From NCBI GenBank assembly GCA_036839975.1, contig DAISVU010000005.1:39322-103321 (forward strand): a stretch of DNA of 64,000 nucleotides. Reading direction: 5' to 3'. Every line of letters starts with the position of its first letter. Within the stretch, counting starts at the first letter, position 1. A program made the position numbers and the translations under genes. The notes under the pieces are model-generated. The model was not told the origin of the DNA. It did not search any database and worked only from the letters and a program-made list of their open reading frames with translations. Origin of the DNA: RGIG7111 sp036839975 (lineage in GTDB: Bacteria; Bacillota; Clostridia; Peptostreptococcales; Anaerovoracaceae). Below are positions 18,655 through 26,885 of this stretch, piece after piece.

Positions 18655-20127
18655 ATGGGAGGCGTTTTTGGAGTCACATCCTGCAGAGATTGCGTGATGG
18701 ACATCTTTTTTGGCACTGACTATCATTCGCATCTTGGAACCAAACGAGGCGGCATGTGCATCCTTGAGAAAAACGGATTTAACAGGTCGATACACAACAT
18801 TGAAAACAATCCGTTCAGAGGTGAGTTTGAAGATGAACTTTCAAGTATGAATGGAAACTGGGGCATCGGTTCGATAAGCGATGGAGATCCGCAGCCCCTG
18901 ACAGTCTTCAGCAATGACGGAGAGTTTGCGATAACTACTGTCGGCAGGATCAACAATAAGGAAGAGATCGTAAAGGAACTGCTGGACAAGAGCTTTTCAC
19001 AGTTTATGACTATGAGCGGAGGACAGATCAATAACACAGAAGTAGTGGCGGCGATTATTTCGACAGGAAAGGACATAGTCGATGGAATCAGAAAGGCGCA
19101 GGACATCGTTGACGGCTCTGTCAGCATGCTGATATTAAATAAAGAAGGGCTGTATGCCGCCCGTGACAAATACGGCAGGACGCCGCTGATAATCGGCCGC
19201 AACAGGGATGGCTACTGTGCAGCATCCGAGTCGTTTGCATTCATCAATATCGGATATGATTTTCAGCGGGAGCTCGGCCCCGCTGAAATAGCACTGCTTA
19301 CACCTGATTCCGATACGACAGTTGGAGCGCCGGGTGAGGAAATGAAAATATGCACATTCCTGTGGACGTATTTCGGATACACGACATCTATCTATGAAGG
19401 TAAGAATGTGGAGCTCGTACGAAACAGAAACGGAGCGATTCTTGCAAAGAGGGATGGCAAGATGGATGTGGATTATGTTGCGGGCGTTCCGGACAGCGGT
19501 GTCGCGCACGCGCTCGGATATGCGAACGAGTCGAATGCACCGTATGCAAGACCGCTTATAAAATATACACCTACATGGCCGAGAAGCTTTATGCCGCAAA
19601 ATAGGAAAGCGCGCAACCTTATCGCCAAAATGAAACTGGTGCCGGTGTTTCAGATAATAAATGACAAGAAATTTGTTCTGGTCGATGATTCAATAGTGAG
19701 AGGAACTCAACTTTCCGAGACGGTATCATACCTCCTTGACAATGGCGCCAGGGAGATACATGTAAGGTCGGCGTGTCCGCCGATAATGTATGGATGCAGA
19801 TATCTGAACTTTTCTAGAAGTGTAAGCGATATGGAGCTTATAACAAGACGCGTTATAAGAAAACTTGAGGCGCTTGACAAACATGAGGTGGATGAGACTG
19901 TAAACGGCGCAGATGTTGCTGAAAATATGAGCGCGTCGGATATACCGCAGGAGCTGTTGGCGGAATACGCTGATTCCTCAACGGAAAAACATGTCGCTAT
20001 GGTCGAGGAAATAAGAAAAAAGCTGAAATTCGACAGCTTGAGATTTCAGGAGCTTGAGGATATACTTGAAGCGGTTGAAGTGAATCCCTGTAAACTTTGT
20101 ACATACTGCTGGAACGGGAAAGGCTGA
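18655..20127 (+). CDS. purF: Amidophosphoribosyltransferase-like protein lacking the N-terminal catalytic cysteine
   Basis: 490 aa. The phosphoribosyltransferase half is intact (PRPP loop VLVDDSIVRGTQ, about 340-352), and a C-terminal CKLCTYC may be part of an Fe-S site. The class II glutaminase half is degenerate. Classical PurF exposes Cys before GVFG, but here the sequence is MGGVFG. A TAA directly before the ATG rules out a longer start or propeptide. The usual HTRYST and HNGNL segments are also unrecognisable (GIGSISDGDPQPL, VGRINN). I recall this GG-start form from other Clostridia and Bacteroidetes, so it is probably a clade trait. It most likely makes phosphoribosylamine from PRPP using free ammonia. 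Confidence 0.85.
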   Translation: MGGVFGVTSCRDCVMDIFFGTDYHSHLGTKRGGMCILEKNGFNRSIHNIENNPFRGEFEDELSSMNGNWGIGSISDGDPQPLTVFSNDGEFAITTVGRINNKEEIVKELLDKSFSQFMTMSGGQINNTEVVAAIISTGKDIVDGIRKAQDIVDGSVSMLILNKEGLYAARDKYGRTPLIIGRNRDGYCAASESFAFINIGYDFQRELGPAEIALLTPDSDTTVGAPGEEMKICTFLWTYFGYTTSIYEGKNVELVRNRNGAILAKRDGKMDVDYVAGVPDSGVAHALGYANESNAPYARPLIKYTPTWPRSFMPQNRKARNLIAKMKLVPVFQIINDKKFVLVDDSIVRGTQLSETVSYLLDNGAREIHVRSACPPIMYGCRYLNFSRSVSDMELITRRVIRKLEALDKHEVDETVNGADVAENMSASDIPQELLAEYADSSTEKHVAMVEEIRKKLKFDSLRFQELEDILEAVEVNPCKLCTYCWNGKG

Positions 20128-20249
20128 TCTGATGACAGGTGTGAAATTATTGAAGCAGTCCGTGGGCATGTGTAAAGAGAGCATGTTTACGGGCAGAAGA
20201 ATGTCAAACAAAAATATAAATACCGTAAGATCGGTTTGGAGGTGAAAAA

Positions 20250-21887
20250 ATGAGAGCATTACTGAGTGTATCGGATAAGACAGGCATAGTAGAATTTGCA
20301 AAAGGGCTTGAAACCCTGGGGATAGAAGTAATATCAACAGGAGGTACGCGTAAGACGCTCGAAGAAGCAGGGATAAATGTGACCGGAATCTCTGACATAA
20401 CGGGATTCCCCGAATGCCTGGATGGAAGAATAAAGACGCTTCATCCCGCAGTGCACGGGGGTCTGCTTGCAAGACGCGATATCTCCGGGCATATGAACCA
20501 GCTCAGAGATCTCGGTATAGAAACGATAGATGTTGTTGCGATAAATCTCTACCCGTTTAAAGAAACGATCATGAAACCGGGAGCTACGCTCGAGGATGCG
20601 ATAGAAAACATAGATATCGGAGGACCGGCAATGCTGAGATCGTCTGCGAAGAATCATAAAGACGTGACAGTCGTATGCGATACGGATGACTATGACATGG
20701 TACTTGAAGCTTTGAAAAACGGCGGCGCAGATTATGACATGAAATTGAGGCTTGCGCTCAAGGTGTTCGAACATACGGCCGCGTATGATGCCATGATATC
20801 AACATACCTGAGGCGGCAGACAGCCGGAGAACTGCCGGACAAGCTGACTGTGACATTTGAAAAAATACAGGATTTAAGATATGGTGAAAACCCGCATCAG
20901 AAAGCGGTGTATTACAGAGAGCCCGTACCGTTTGCGGGCACTTTGGTGAATGCGGAGCAGCTGCACGGGAAAGAGCTTTCATTCAACAACATAAATGACG
21001 CGAACGGCGCGCTTGAAATTTTGAAGGAATTCTGCAATCCTGCAGGCGGCGAAGTGAAACCTGCCGTTGTTGCGGTAAAGCATGCAAATCCGTGCGGGGT
21101 TGCTGTGGCAGATACACTTTCAGATGCGTATATAAAGGCTCATGACTGTGATCCGATTTCGATATTCGGAGGTATCATGGCGTGCAACAAACCGGTTGAC
21201 AAAGAGACGGCAGAAGAGATAAACAAGATTTTCTTTGAGATACTTATAGCTCCTGACTTTGACGTTGATGCTCTTGAAGTGCTGAAGCGGAAAAAGAATG
21301 TGAGGCTTCTCAGGCTGCCGGAAATTGGAGAAAAGGAGCCTGAAGACGTGATAGATATTAAGAAAGTAAGCGGTGGACTGCTGGTGCAGGAAGCCGATAT
21401 GTCGCTGTTTAATACGGACGGACCGGCTCCGGATCAGCCGGCTTCAGAGATTGCTTCGGGGGAAAAGACCGGCGGCGCAGAGGGTATCTGTGTGATGGAC
21501 GGCAAGCTGAAGGTGGTCACAAAGAAAAGACCTGCGAAAGAGCAGCTTGCCGATATGGAGATTGCCATGAAGGTCGTGAAGCATACGAAGTCAAACGGCA
21601 TCGTCTTCGTAAAGGACGGCAGGACAATCGCTGTAGGCCCAGGACAGACAAACAGGATATGGGCGGTTGAAAACTGCATCAAAAGATGCCTTTCGGATAT
21701 GAGAGGTTCCGTTATGGCTTCAGATGCGTTCTTCCCGTTCGATGACTGCGTAGCTGCAGCTGCCGAAGCGGGTGTTGCCGCTATAATCCAGCCCGGGGGC
21801 TCCATAAGAGACCAAGAGTCTATTGACAAAGCAGATGAAACAGGTATTGCCATGGTGTTCAGCGGGCAGAGACATTTTAAACATTGA
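20250..21887 (+). CDS. purH: Bifunctional AICAR formyltransferase / IMP cyclohydrolase
   Basis: 545 aa, slightly longer than the usual 510-530. The N-terminal MGS-like domain is IMP cyclohydrolase (SVSDKTGIVEFAKGL, ISTGGTRKTLEEAG). The C-terminal AICAR transformylase has VKHANPCGVA (active-site Lys-His, near residue 277) and FPFDDCV near the end. The extra length is a low-complexity insert (about 390-425, around APDQPASEIASGEKTGG) between recognisable blocks. It catalyses the last two steps to IMP. TTTGGAGGTG lies 7 nt upstream, and 122 bp without clear signals separate it from purF. Confidence 0.96.
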   Translation: MRALLSVSDKTGIVEFAKGLETLGIEVISTGGTRKTLEEAGINVTGISDITGFPECLDGRIKTLHPAVHGGLLARRDISGHMNQLRDLGIETIDVVAINLYPFKETIMKPGATLEDAIENIDIGGPAMLRSSAKNHKDVTVVCDTDDYDMVLEALKNGGADYDMKLRLALKVFEHTAAYDAMISTYLRRQTAGELPDKLTVTFEKIQDLRYGENPHQKAVYYREPVPFAGTLVNAEQLHGKELSFNNINDANGALEILKEFCNPAGGEVKPAVVAVKHANPCGVAVADTLSDAYIKAHDCDPISIFGGIMACNKPVDKETAEEINKIFFEILIAPDFDVDALEVLKRKKNVRLLRLPEIGEKEPEDVIDIKKVSGGLLVQEADMSLFNTDGPAPDQPASEIASGEKTGGAEGICVMDGKLKVVTKKRPAKEQLADMEIAMKVVKHTKSNGIVFVKDGRTIAVGPGQTNRIWAVENCIKRCLSDMRGSVMASDAFFPFDDCVAAAAEAGVAAIIQPGGSIRDQESIDKADETGIAMVFSGQRHFKH

Positions 21888-21926
21888 GATAAATGAAAAT
21901 AAATACGGAGACAGGACGGACAATTT

Positions 21927-23192
21927 ATGAAAGTGTTAGTAGTAGGCGGCGGTGGCAGGGAACATGCAATTTGCTGGAAGCTGGCACAGAGCCCAAAAGT
22001 AGATAAAATTTATTGCGCACCCGGAAATGCGGGGATATCAGGTGTTGCAGACTGTGTTGACGTGGCAGCGGAAGACATGGACGGTATTTGTGAATTTGCA
22101 AGGAGCAAGTGTGTCGACCTTGCGGTTATCGGACCTGAAGTGCCGCTTTCCATGGGGATTACAGACAGGCTTGAGGCTGAAGGCATCAAGACATTCGGCC
22201 CCAATGCGAAGTGTGCCCAGCTTGAAGCAAGCAAGGCTTTTACCAAGGCATTTTTGGCCAGACACGGCATTCCGACTGCGAAATACAGGGAGTTTACGGA
22301 TAAAGAGGAATTAAAAAAAGCGATAGGCATATACGGTTATCCCATGGTTATCAAGGCAGACGGACTGGCAGCGGGAAAAGGTGTGGTTCTCGCTGAAAAT
22401 GCTGCCGAAGCTGAAACGGCTATAGAGTCGATGATGGGTGAAAAGGTCTTCGGTGATGCCGGAGACAGGATCGTAGTCGAGGAATGCCTTGTCGGAGTAG
22501 AAGCTTCAATGCTCTGCTTTGTAGATGAACATTCGATCGTGCCGATGGAGAGCGCGCAGGATTACAAGAGGATATTCGATGGCGATGAGGGGCCGAACAC
22601 AGGAGGTATGGGATCATATTCGCCAAGTCTTGTGTTTGACGAAACGATCATGCAGCAGATAAACGATCGCATCCTTAAACCTGCGCTCAAGGGCTTTCAG
22701 GAGGATGGACTTGATTTTAAAGGAGTATTATTCATAGGTCTTATGATAACAAAAGACGGACCGAAGGTAATAGAATTCAACAACAGATTCGGTTATCCGG
22801 AGACACAGGCGGTGCTGCCGCGGCTTGACACGGATCTCTATGATATATTCGAAGCGGTTACTGAAAACAGACTTGCCGAAATTGATATCAGGTGGAGCAG
22901 CAAAAAAACAGTCTGTGTTGTGATAGCTTCCGACGGTTATCCCGGAGACTATGAAAAAGGCAAGGTTATCAAAGGTATCGATGATGTTGATGATGATATC
23001 ATAGTATTTCATGCGGGGACGGCATATTCAGATGGAAATATCGTGACTTCCGGCGGGCGTGTGCTCGGGGTAACAGCTTTGGCTGCAACGCATGATGAGG
23101 CATGCTCCAAAGCATTTGCAAATGTGGACAGGATCTCTTTTGAAGGTGCGCAGCACCGTCGGGATATCGGACTGATATTGCACGAGATCTAG
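21927..23192 (+). CDS. purD: Phosphoribosylamine-glycine ligase (GAR synthetase)
   Basis: 421 aa, full length. The N terminus VLVVGGGGREHAI is the PurD phosphate loop, and the ATP-grasp core includes VIKADGLAAGKGVVLA, NTGGMGSYSP and EFNNRFGYPETQ. It couples phosphoribosylamine to glycine with ATP. This is the last purine gene of the operon; purB, purA and purK are not in the window. Confidence 0.97.
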   Translation: MKVLVVGGGGREHAICWKLAQSPKVDKIYCAPGNAGISGVADCVDVAAEDMDGICEFARSKCVDLAVIGPEVPLSMGITDRLEAEGIKTFGPNAKCAQLEASKAFTKAFLARHGIPTAKYREFTDKEELKKAIGIYGYPMVIKADGLAAGKGVVLAENAAEAETAIESMMGEKVFGDAGDRIVVEECLVGVEASMLCFVDEHSIVPMESAQDYKRIFDGDEGPNTGGMGSYSPSLVFDETIMQQINDRILKPALKGFQEDGLDFKGVLFIGLMITKDGPKVIEFNNRFGYPETQAVLPRLDTDLYDIFEAVTENRLAEIDIRWSSKKTVCVVIASDGYPGDYEKGKVIKGIDDVDDDIIVFHAGTAYSDGNIVTSGGRVLGVTALAATHDEACSKAFANVDRISFEGAQHRRDIGLILHEI

Positions 23193-23208
23193 AGAAAGGC
23201 GGCGGCTT

Positions 23209-23985
23209 ATGGAAAGAATGGAAAAGAATCGATTCAGTATAGACTACAGAGTGCCTTATTCGGATGTCACAAGCGGCAGAAAGATAAGAGCCGATAAGCT
23301 CGTTGACTGCTTTCAGACAATAGCAATTGCGCATTCGGATGCGGTAGGATATGATCTTGAATTTTTTGATGAAAGCGGACTCGGATGGATAATGACGTAC
23401 TGGCATGTCAGGATATTTGAAAAACCTTATGAGGGCGACAATATTTTGTTGAGCACGTGGTGTATACCGCACAAACGTGTACAGGCCTTCCGAGATTTTT
23501 CTATGGAAGATGAAAAGGGCAGAGAACTTGCACACGGATCATCGAAGTGGGCTATGATGGATACAGTGAAGAGAAGACCGGCAAGGATAAAGCGGGAATT
23601 CTATGATGCTTATGCGTTCGAGGAAGAAAATCCGATGATGGATATAGATTTTGATACGCCGCAGCCGGAAGGCGAGCCTGAGAGCAGTGTTGTTTTCCCT
23701 GTTACAAGGAGAGATACTGATACGAACGATCACACAAACAACATAGCCTATATCACGTGGGCTATGGATGAGGTCGTTGATGATATATATGACCGAGGTG
23801 AAGTTACAGATATATGGGTTGAGTATAAAAAAGAGTGCCGCAGAGGTACGCGTGTCAGGAGCTTTAACTATTCCAGAGAGTATGAGTCTGAGGCCGGCAA
23901 GGTCAAGATACAGACCGATTCCGTGTTCAGGGATGCGGAAAGCGGCAAGATGCTGGCGCACGTGTGTGTTGAGTGGAAAGCCTGA
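23209..23985 (+). CDS. Acyl-ACP thioesterase (FatA/FatB-like, PF01643)
   Basis: 258 aa with the double hot-dog layout of bacterial acyl-ACP thioesterases: RVPYSDVTSGRKIRADKL at the N terminus, GWIMTYWHVRIFEKP, and TDTNDHTNNIAYITWAMD, which carries the Asn/His active-site region of the second hot dog. It releases free fatty acids from acyl-ACP, useful for membrane tuning or fatty-acid export. It sits 16 bp after purD, so it is probably co-transcribed with the purine genes although no metabolic link is obvious. It ends 10 bp before a convergent gene with no terminator between them. Confidence 0.88.
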   Translation: MERMEKNRFSIDYRVPYSDVTSGRKIRADKLVDCFQTIAIAHSDAVGYDLEFFDESGLGWIMTYWHVRIFEKPYEGDNILLSTWCIPHKRVQAFRDFSMEDEKGRELAHGSSKWAMMDTVKRRPARIKREFYDAYAFEEENPMMDIDFDTPQPEGEPESSVVFPVTRRDTDTNDHTNNIAYITWAMDEVVDDIYDRGEVTDIWVEYKKECRRGTRVRSFNYSREYESEAGKVKIQTDSVFRDAESGKMLAHVCVEWKA

Positions 23986-23995
23986 AGCCCTGAGT

Positions 23996-24925
23996 CTATT
24001 CCGACAATCCTTCTGAGATACCAAGTAGCAATATGCCTGCGATCAAAAGGGTCACAACGGCGTATTGCTTTTTACTTAATTCTTCTTTTAGTACGATGCG
24101 CGAGAGTATAAGTGATATGATGCAGTATGATGATATCATAGGTGCCGCGATTACAGCTTTTCCGGCCATGGCGAATATGTATGCATATTGACCGAGCGTT
24201 TCAAATATTGCAGCCAGTATATTGTCGCGTTGCCGGCTTATGTGGATCTTTTCTTTTTTTATCACGCGCATGTAGAAAAACATGAGCAGTCCTACTATAA
24301 AAAAAGTAAGTTCGTAAGATGTGTTGGCCACATTCTCGAGATTATCCGCAGTTACACCTGCAAGCGGTGTTGAATCAGGATCATCAAGATAATACGCATC
24401 CAGAAAGGTGCCTATGGCATCAAAAAAACAATAAAGTATAGGCATGAAGAATGCAACGAAACCGATCTTATATTTCCTGTCGTGTTCTGCAACATACTGA
24501 TCCTGCTTTTTCTTTTCTATAATACCCAGCCAGAAGATACTGACACAGATAAGAACAACTCCCACACCAGAAAGCACGTCGATCGAACGACCGAGAAATA
24601 TTATTACCATAAGGCATGAAAATGCGCCGGATGAATTTTGTATCGGTCCCGAGATGGACAGGTCAAGATATCTAAGTCCGAAATATCCGATAGTCATTGA
24701 AAGCACATAGGCCATAGATGCAGGAAAATATATCAGCAGATTGACGGGATGGAAAGGCACATCGAAAGAAAACAGCGTGATAATGGCATGTATGCCGAAG
24801 GCCAATCCAACGAAAAAAGAGGTAATCAGATGAGAGTATTTGACCATGTCATCCGCACCCTTTTTATAAAATAGATTTGCTGTGCCCCAGCCGGCGGTCG
24901 CCAGGAGGGAAAATATAAACCACAT
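23996..24925 (-). CDS. EamA/DMT-superfamily membrane transporter
   Basis: 309 aa with about ten hydrophobic segments in two EamA-like halves: an N-terminal FSLLATAGWGTANLFYKKGA and a late EELSKKQYAVVTLLIAGILLL. DMT proteins export or exchange metabolites such as amino acids; the substrate is unknown here. The start at 24925 is fixed by CGGAGGAAC 5-6 nt upstream, which shortens the longest frame by 26 residues. It follows the M20 hydrolase on the same strand after 111 bp that contain a long imperfect hairpin. Confidence 0.83.
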   Translation of the reverse strand: MWFIFSLLATAGWGTANLFYKKGADDMVKYSHLITSFFVGLAFGIHAIITLFSFDVPFHPVNLLIYFPASMAYVLSMTIGYFGLRYLDLSISGPIQNSSGAFSCLMVIIFLGRSIDVLSGVGVVLICVSIFWLGIIEKKKQDQYVAEHDRKYKIGFVAFFMPILYCFFDAIGTFLDAYYLDDPDSTPLAGVTADNLENVANTSYELTFFIVGLLMFFYMRVIKKEKIHISRQRDNILAAIFETLGQYAYIFAMAGKAVIAAPMISSYCIISLILSRIVLKEELSKKQYAVVTLLIAGILLLGISEGLSE

Positions 24926-24980
24926 ATGATGTTCCTCCGTGATGAAGCGCCGCGTGACGGGCGGGTCACAGTTTATATGC

Positions 24981-25023
24981 CCATCCTCTATGAGGCGCTC
25001 CATGCGCCGCTCATAAAGGATGG
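24981..25023 (-). repeat. Long imperfect hairpin between M20 hydrolase and EamA genes
   Basis: The outer arms CCATCCT/AGGATGG, a middle TATGA/TCATA and the inner GGCGC/GCGCC pair around a TCCAT loop, with small mismatches. No T-run follows on the coding strand, so it is not a standard terminator. It may act on mRNA stability or as attenuation between the two genes. Confidence 0.55.
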
Positions 25024-25036
25024 CACAGGGAAGGCA

Positions 25037-26185
25037 TCATATTTTTAAAAGACGGCGGTAGGCTTCTATACCTGTCAATAGTATCGATTCATCAAAGTTG
25101 AAATCGGCGCTGTGAAGCGGGATACCCGAACCTGTTCCGAGATACATAAACAGTCCAGGTACTTCCTGCTGATAAAATGCGAAGTCATCCGCTATCATCG
25201 ACGGTTTTTCAAGCTCCCTGAATCCCAGATCCGAGAATATTGATGAAGCTTTTGAAAACAGTCTGTAGTTATTTGTCACAGGCGGATAGCCTTTTGTGTG
25301 CGTGACATATATGCTGCAGCTGTAAGCATCATTATATATGTCAGCGATCTCGTTCATCTTTGCTATGATCAGATCGAACGTTTCGATATCAAGACACCTT
25401 AACGTACCTTCAATGCGCGTATGTGAGGATATCGCATTTCGTACATCTCCGCTTTCCATTTTACCGAATTTCAGTATGGATGGAGCTTCAGGCAGTACTT
25501 CCGGCATGTTGTAAACTTTATTTATGAACTGGCATCCGATATGCAGCGCATCTATACCTTCTTCATAGGCTGTACAGTGTGAAGTCCTGCCTTCGATTTC
25601 AACATTTATCTCGCTTGATTTTGCCATCATCGGTCCGCTTCTGGTGGCGATAACGCTCTTATCGATATATGGCCACAGGTGAAATCCGAAGATGCGCTTT
25701 ACGTTGTATTTCTCGAGAACGCCTTCTTCGCAGATATAGCGTGCTCCGCCTGTAGTTTCCTCTGCAGGCTGAAATATCAGAAGAGCATTTGTCAGTGGAT
25801 CAAATCTTCGCCTTCTGAAAAGCCGGGGCGGGTCTTCATTCTTGTATTCATCAAGTATTTGCGCAAAGCCGAGCAGCATGGCCATATGCCCGTCATGACC
25901 GCATGCGTGCATCCTGCCTTCGTTATTTGAAGCGTATTCTGCACCGGTTGTTTCTGTTATGGGGAGAGCGTCCATGTCGCTGCGGAACGCGGTCGTTTCT
26001 TTTTCTCCGAAATCAAAAAATACGCAGATGCCGGTCTTGGCGACTTCTGTGATCTCACATCTCAGATCTTTTAGCTTCGATTTTATATACTCACCGGTCT
26101 CGTTCAGGTCAAAATCCAGCTCGGGAATCCTGTGAAGATCCTGCCGGTAGACTGTTACCAGTTCTAGCAATGCTTCTTTTTTCAT
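25037..26185 (-). CDS. M20-family amidohydrolase (N-acyl amino acid deacetylase type; candidate N-acetyl-diaminopimelate deacetylase)
   Basis: 382 aa with the M20 metal motifs HACGHDGHMA, QPAEETTGGA and DDFAFY near the end, plus the dimerisation-domain histidine in GRTSHCTAYEEG. The family includes hippurate hydrolases and the DapL/YkuR deacetylase of the acetylase lysine pathway. Its divergent position beside the riboswitch-controlled lysine operon, which has dapH but no deacetylase, makes DapL an attractive inference but not a proof. A short basic insert (PPRLFRRRRFDP) is unusual. The start at 26185 has AAGGGG 8 nt upstream; the longer frame to 26413 has no ribosome site and reads into promoter DNA. 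Confidence 0.85.
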   Translation of the reverse strand: MKKEALLELVTVYRQDLHRIPELDFDLNETGEYIKSKLKDLRCEITEVAKTGICVFFDFGEKETTAFRSDMDALPITETTGAEYASNNEGRMHACGHDGHMAMLLGFAQILDEYKNEDPPRLFRRRRFDPLTNALLIFQPAEETTGGARYICEEGVLEKYNVKRIFGFHLWPYIDKSVIATRSGPMMAKSSEINVEIEGRTSHCTAYEEGIDALHIGCQFINKVYNMPEVLPEAPSILKFGKMESGDVRNAISSHTRIEGTLRCLDIETFDLIIAKMNEIADIYNDAYSCSIYVTHTKGYPPVTNNYRLFSKASSIFSDLGFRELEKPSMIADDFAFYQQEVPGLFMYLGTGSGIPLHSADFNFDESILLTGIEAYRRLLKI

Positions 26186-26407
26186 GTGTTTACCCCTTGT
26201 ATCAATTTGTATGTCCGTTTCTTTATATATTAACGCAAAGCAGGATGTACAGCAAGGGTATATGCGATAAAAAGCCGTATGATAATCCTCATGAAAATGC
26301 ACAGTCTCCGGAGACTTAAGAGAAGTCACATACCCGCATGCTTGTTTTTTTATATGTCGTACACCATAAATTTGTCGAAATAACTTGTGCCGAAGTACAA
26401 AAAAGAC

Positions 26408-26436
26408 TTGCAATAAACGAGAATGTATTGTATACT
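26408..26436 (+). promoter_or_regulatory. Promoter of the lysine/DAP operon
   Basis: TTGCAA, a 17-bp spacer and TATACT; transcription would begin near 26443, just before the riboswitch aptamer. Confidence 0.8.
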
Positions 26437-26445
26437 GACACCAAT

Positions 26446-26600
26446 GTTGATAGAGGGTGCGAAGCAGAAGATGATACGTTAGCCGGCAGGCACAGACCGT
26501 ATCGGAGGCAACCTTCGCCGAACTGTTTGGTCAGGCATGGCCATGCGGTGGGTCTGCAGTCAATAGTTGCAGGACTGTCTACGAAAGTAGTTGCGCTATC
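26446..26600 (+). promoter_or_regulatory. Lysine riboswitch (L-box) aptamer
   Basis: It carries the conserved L-box blocks in order: GATAGAGG-GTGCGAA at the 5' base of P1, a GCCGAAC block near 26515, a CTGTCT block near 26575 and GCTATC closing P1 near 26594-26599. A strong terminator follows 45 nt later, so lysine binding should favour termination and shut off lysA-dapH. The placement in front of lysA fits known L-box biology. The secondary structure was read by eye only. Confidence 0.88.
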
Positions 26601-26644
26601 CCGTTTAATATGATCGATACATTAAAAGTATTCGACGTTGATGG

Positions 26645-26679
26645 TTCGGCAGCAATTGCTTGCCGAATTTTTTTATTTT
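26645..26679 (+). terminator. Riboswitch-controlled intrinsic terminator
   Basis: TTCGGCA and TGCCGAA are perfect arms around a self-complementary GCAATTGC core, followed by TTTTTTTATTTT. This is the expression platform of the lysine riboswitch. Confidence 0.87.
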
Positions 26680-26885
26680 ACGGCGTTTGTCTTTTGAAGG
26701 AATCTGCTCCCGGCAGGTACGCTGAAGTAACAGGGGTAATCGCTATAAGTCCTCAGTCCGTTTCAGACATGCCGCAAAGACATAACCGTGCAACCTTCAG
26801 ATCGATAAAAAGCAGGATTCGGGCGCATGAAAAAGCCCGGGCTAAGAAATGCACATGAAAGTTAAAGCAGCCGTTTCAAGAGGAA
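26680..26885 (+). other. Unexplained 5' leader between the attenuator and lysA
   Basis: About 200 nt of transcribed leader downstream of the terminator. I find no supported gene, no second aptamer I can name and no clear second promoter. It contains GGGC/GCCC arms near 26821-26839, weakly hairpin-forming. Confidence 0.4.

Noticed and set aside
26338..26613. 91-codon rightward open frame upstream of lysA
   Set aside because: It covers the promoter and the lysine riboswitch aptamer.
26610..26858. 82-codon rightward open frame in the lysine leader
   Set aside because: It crosses the riboswitch terminator hairpin and has no ribosome site.
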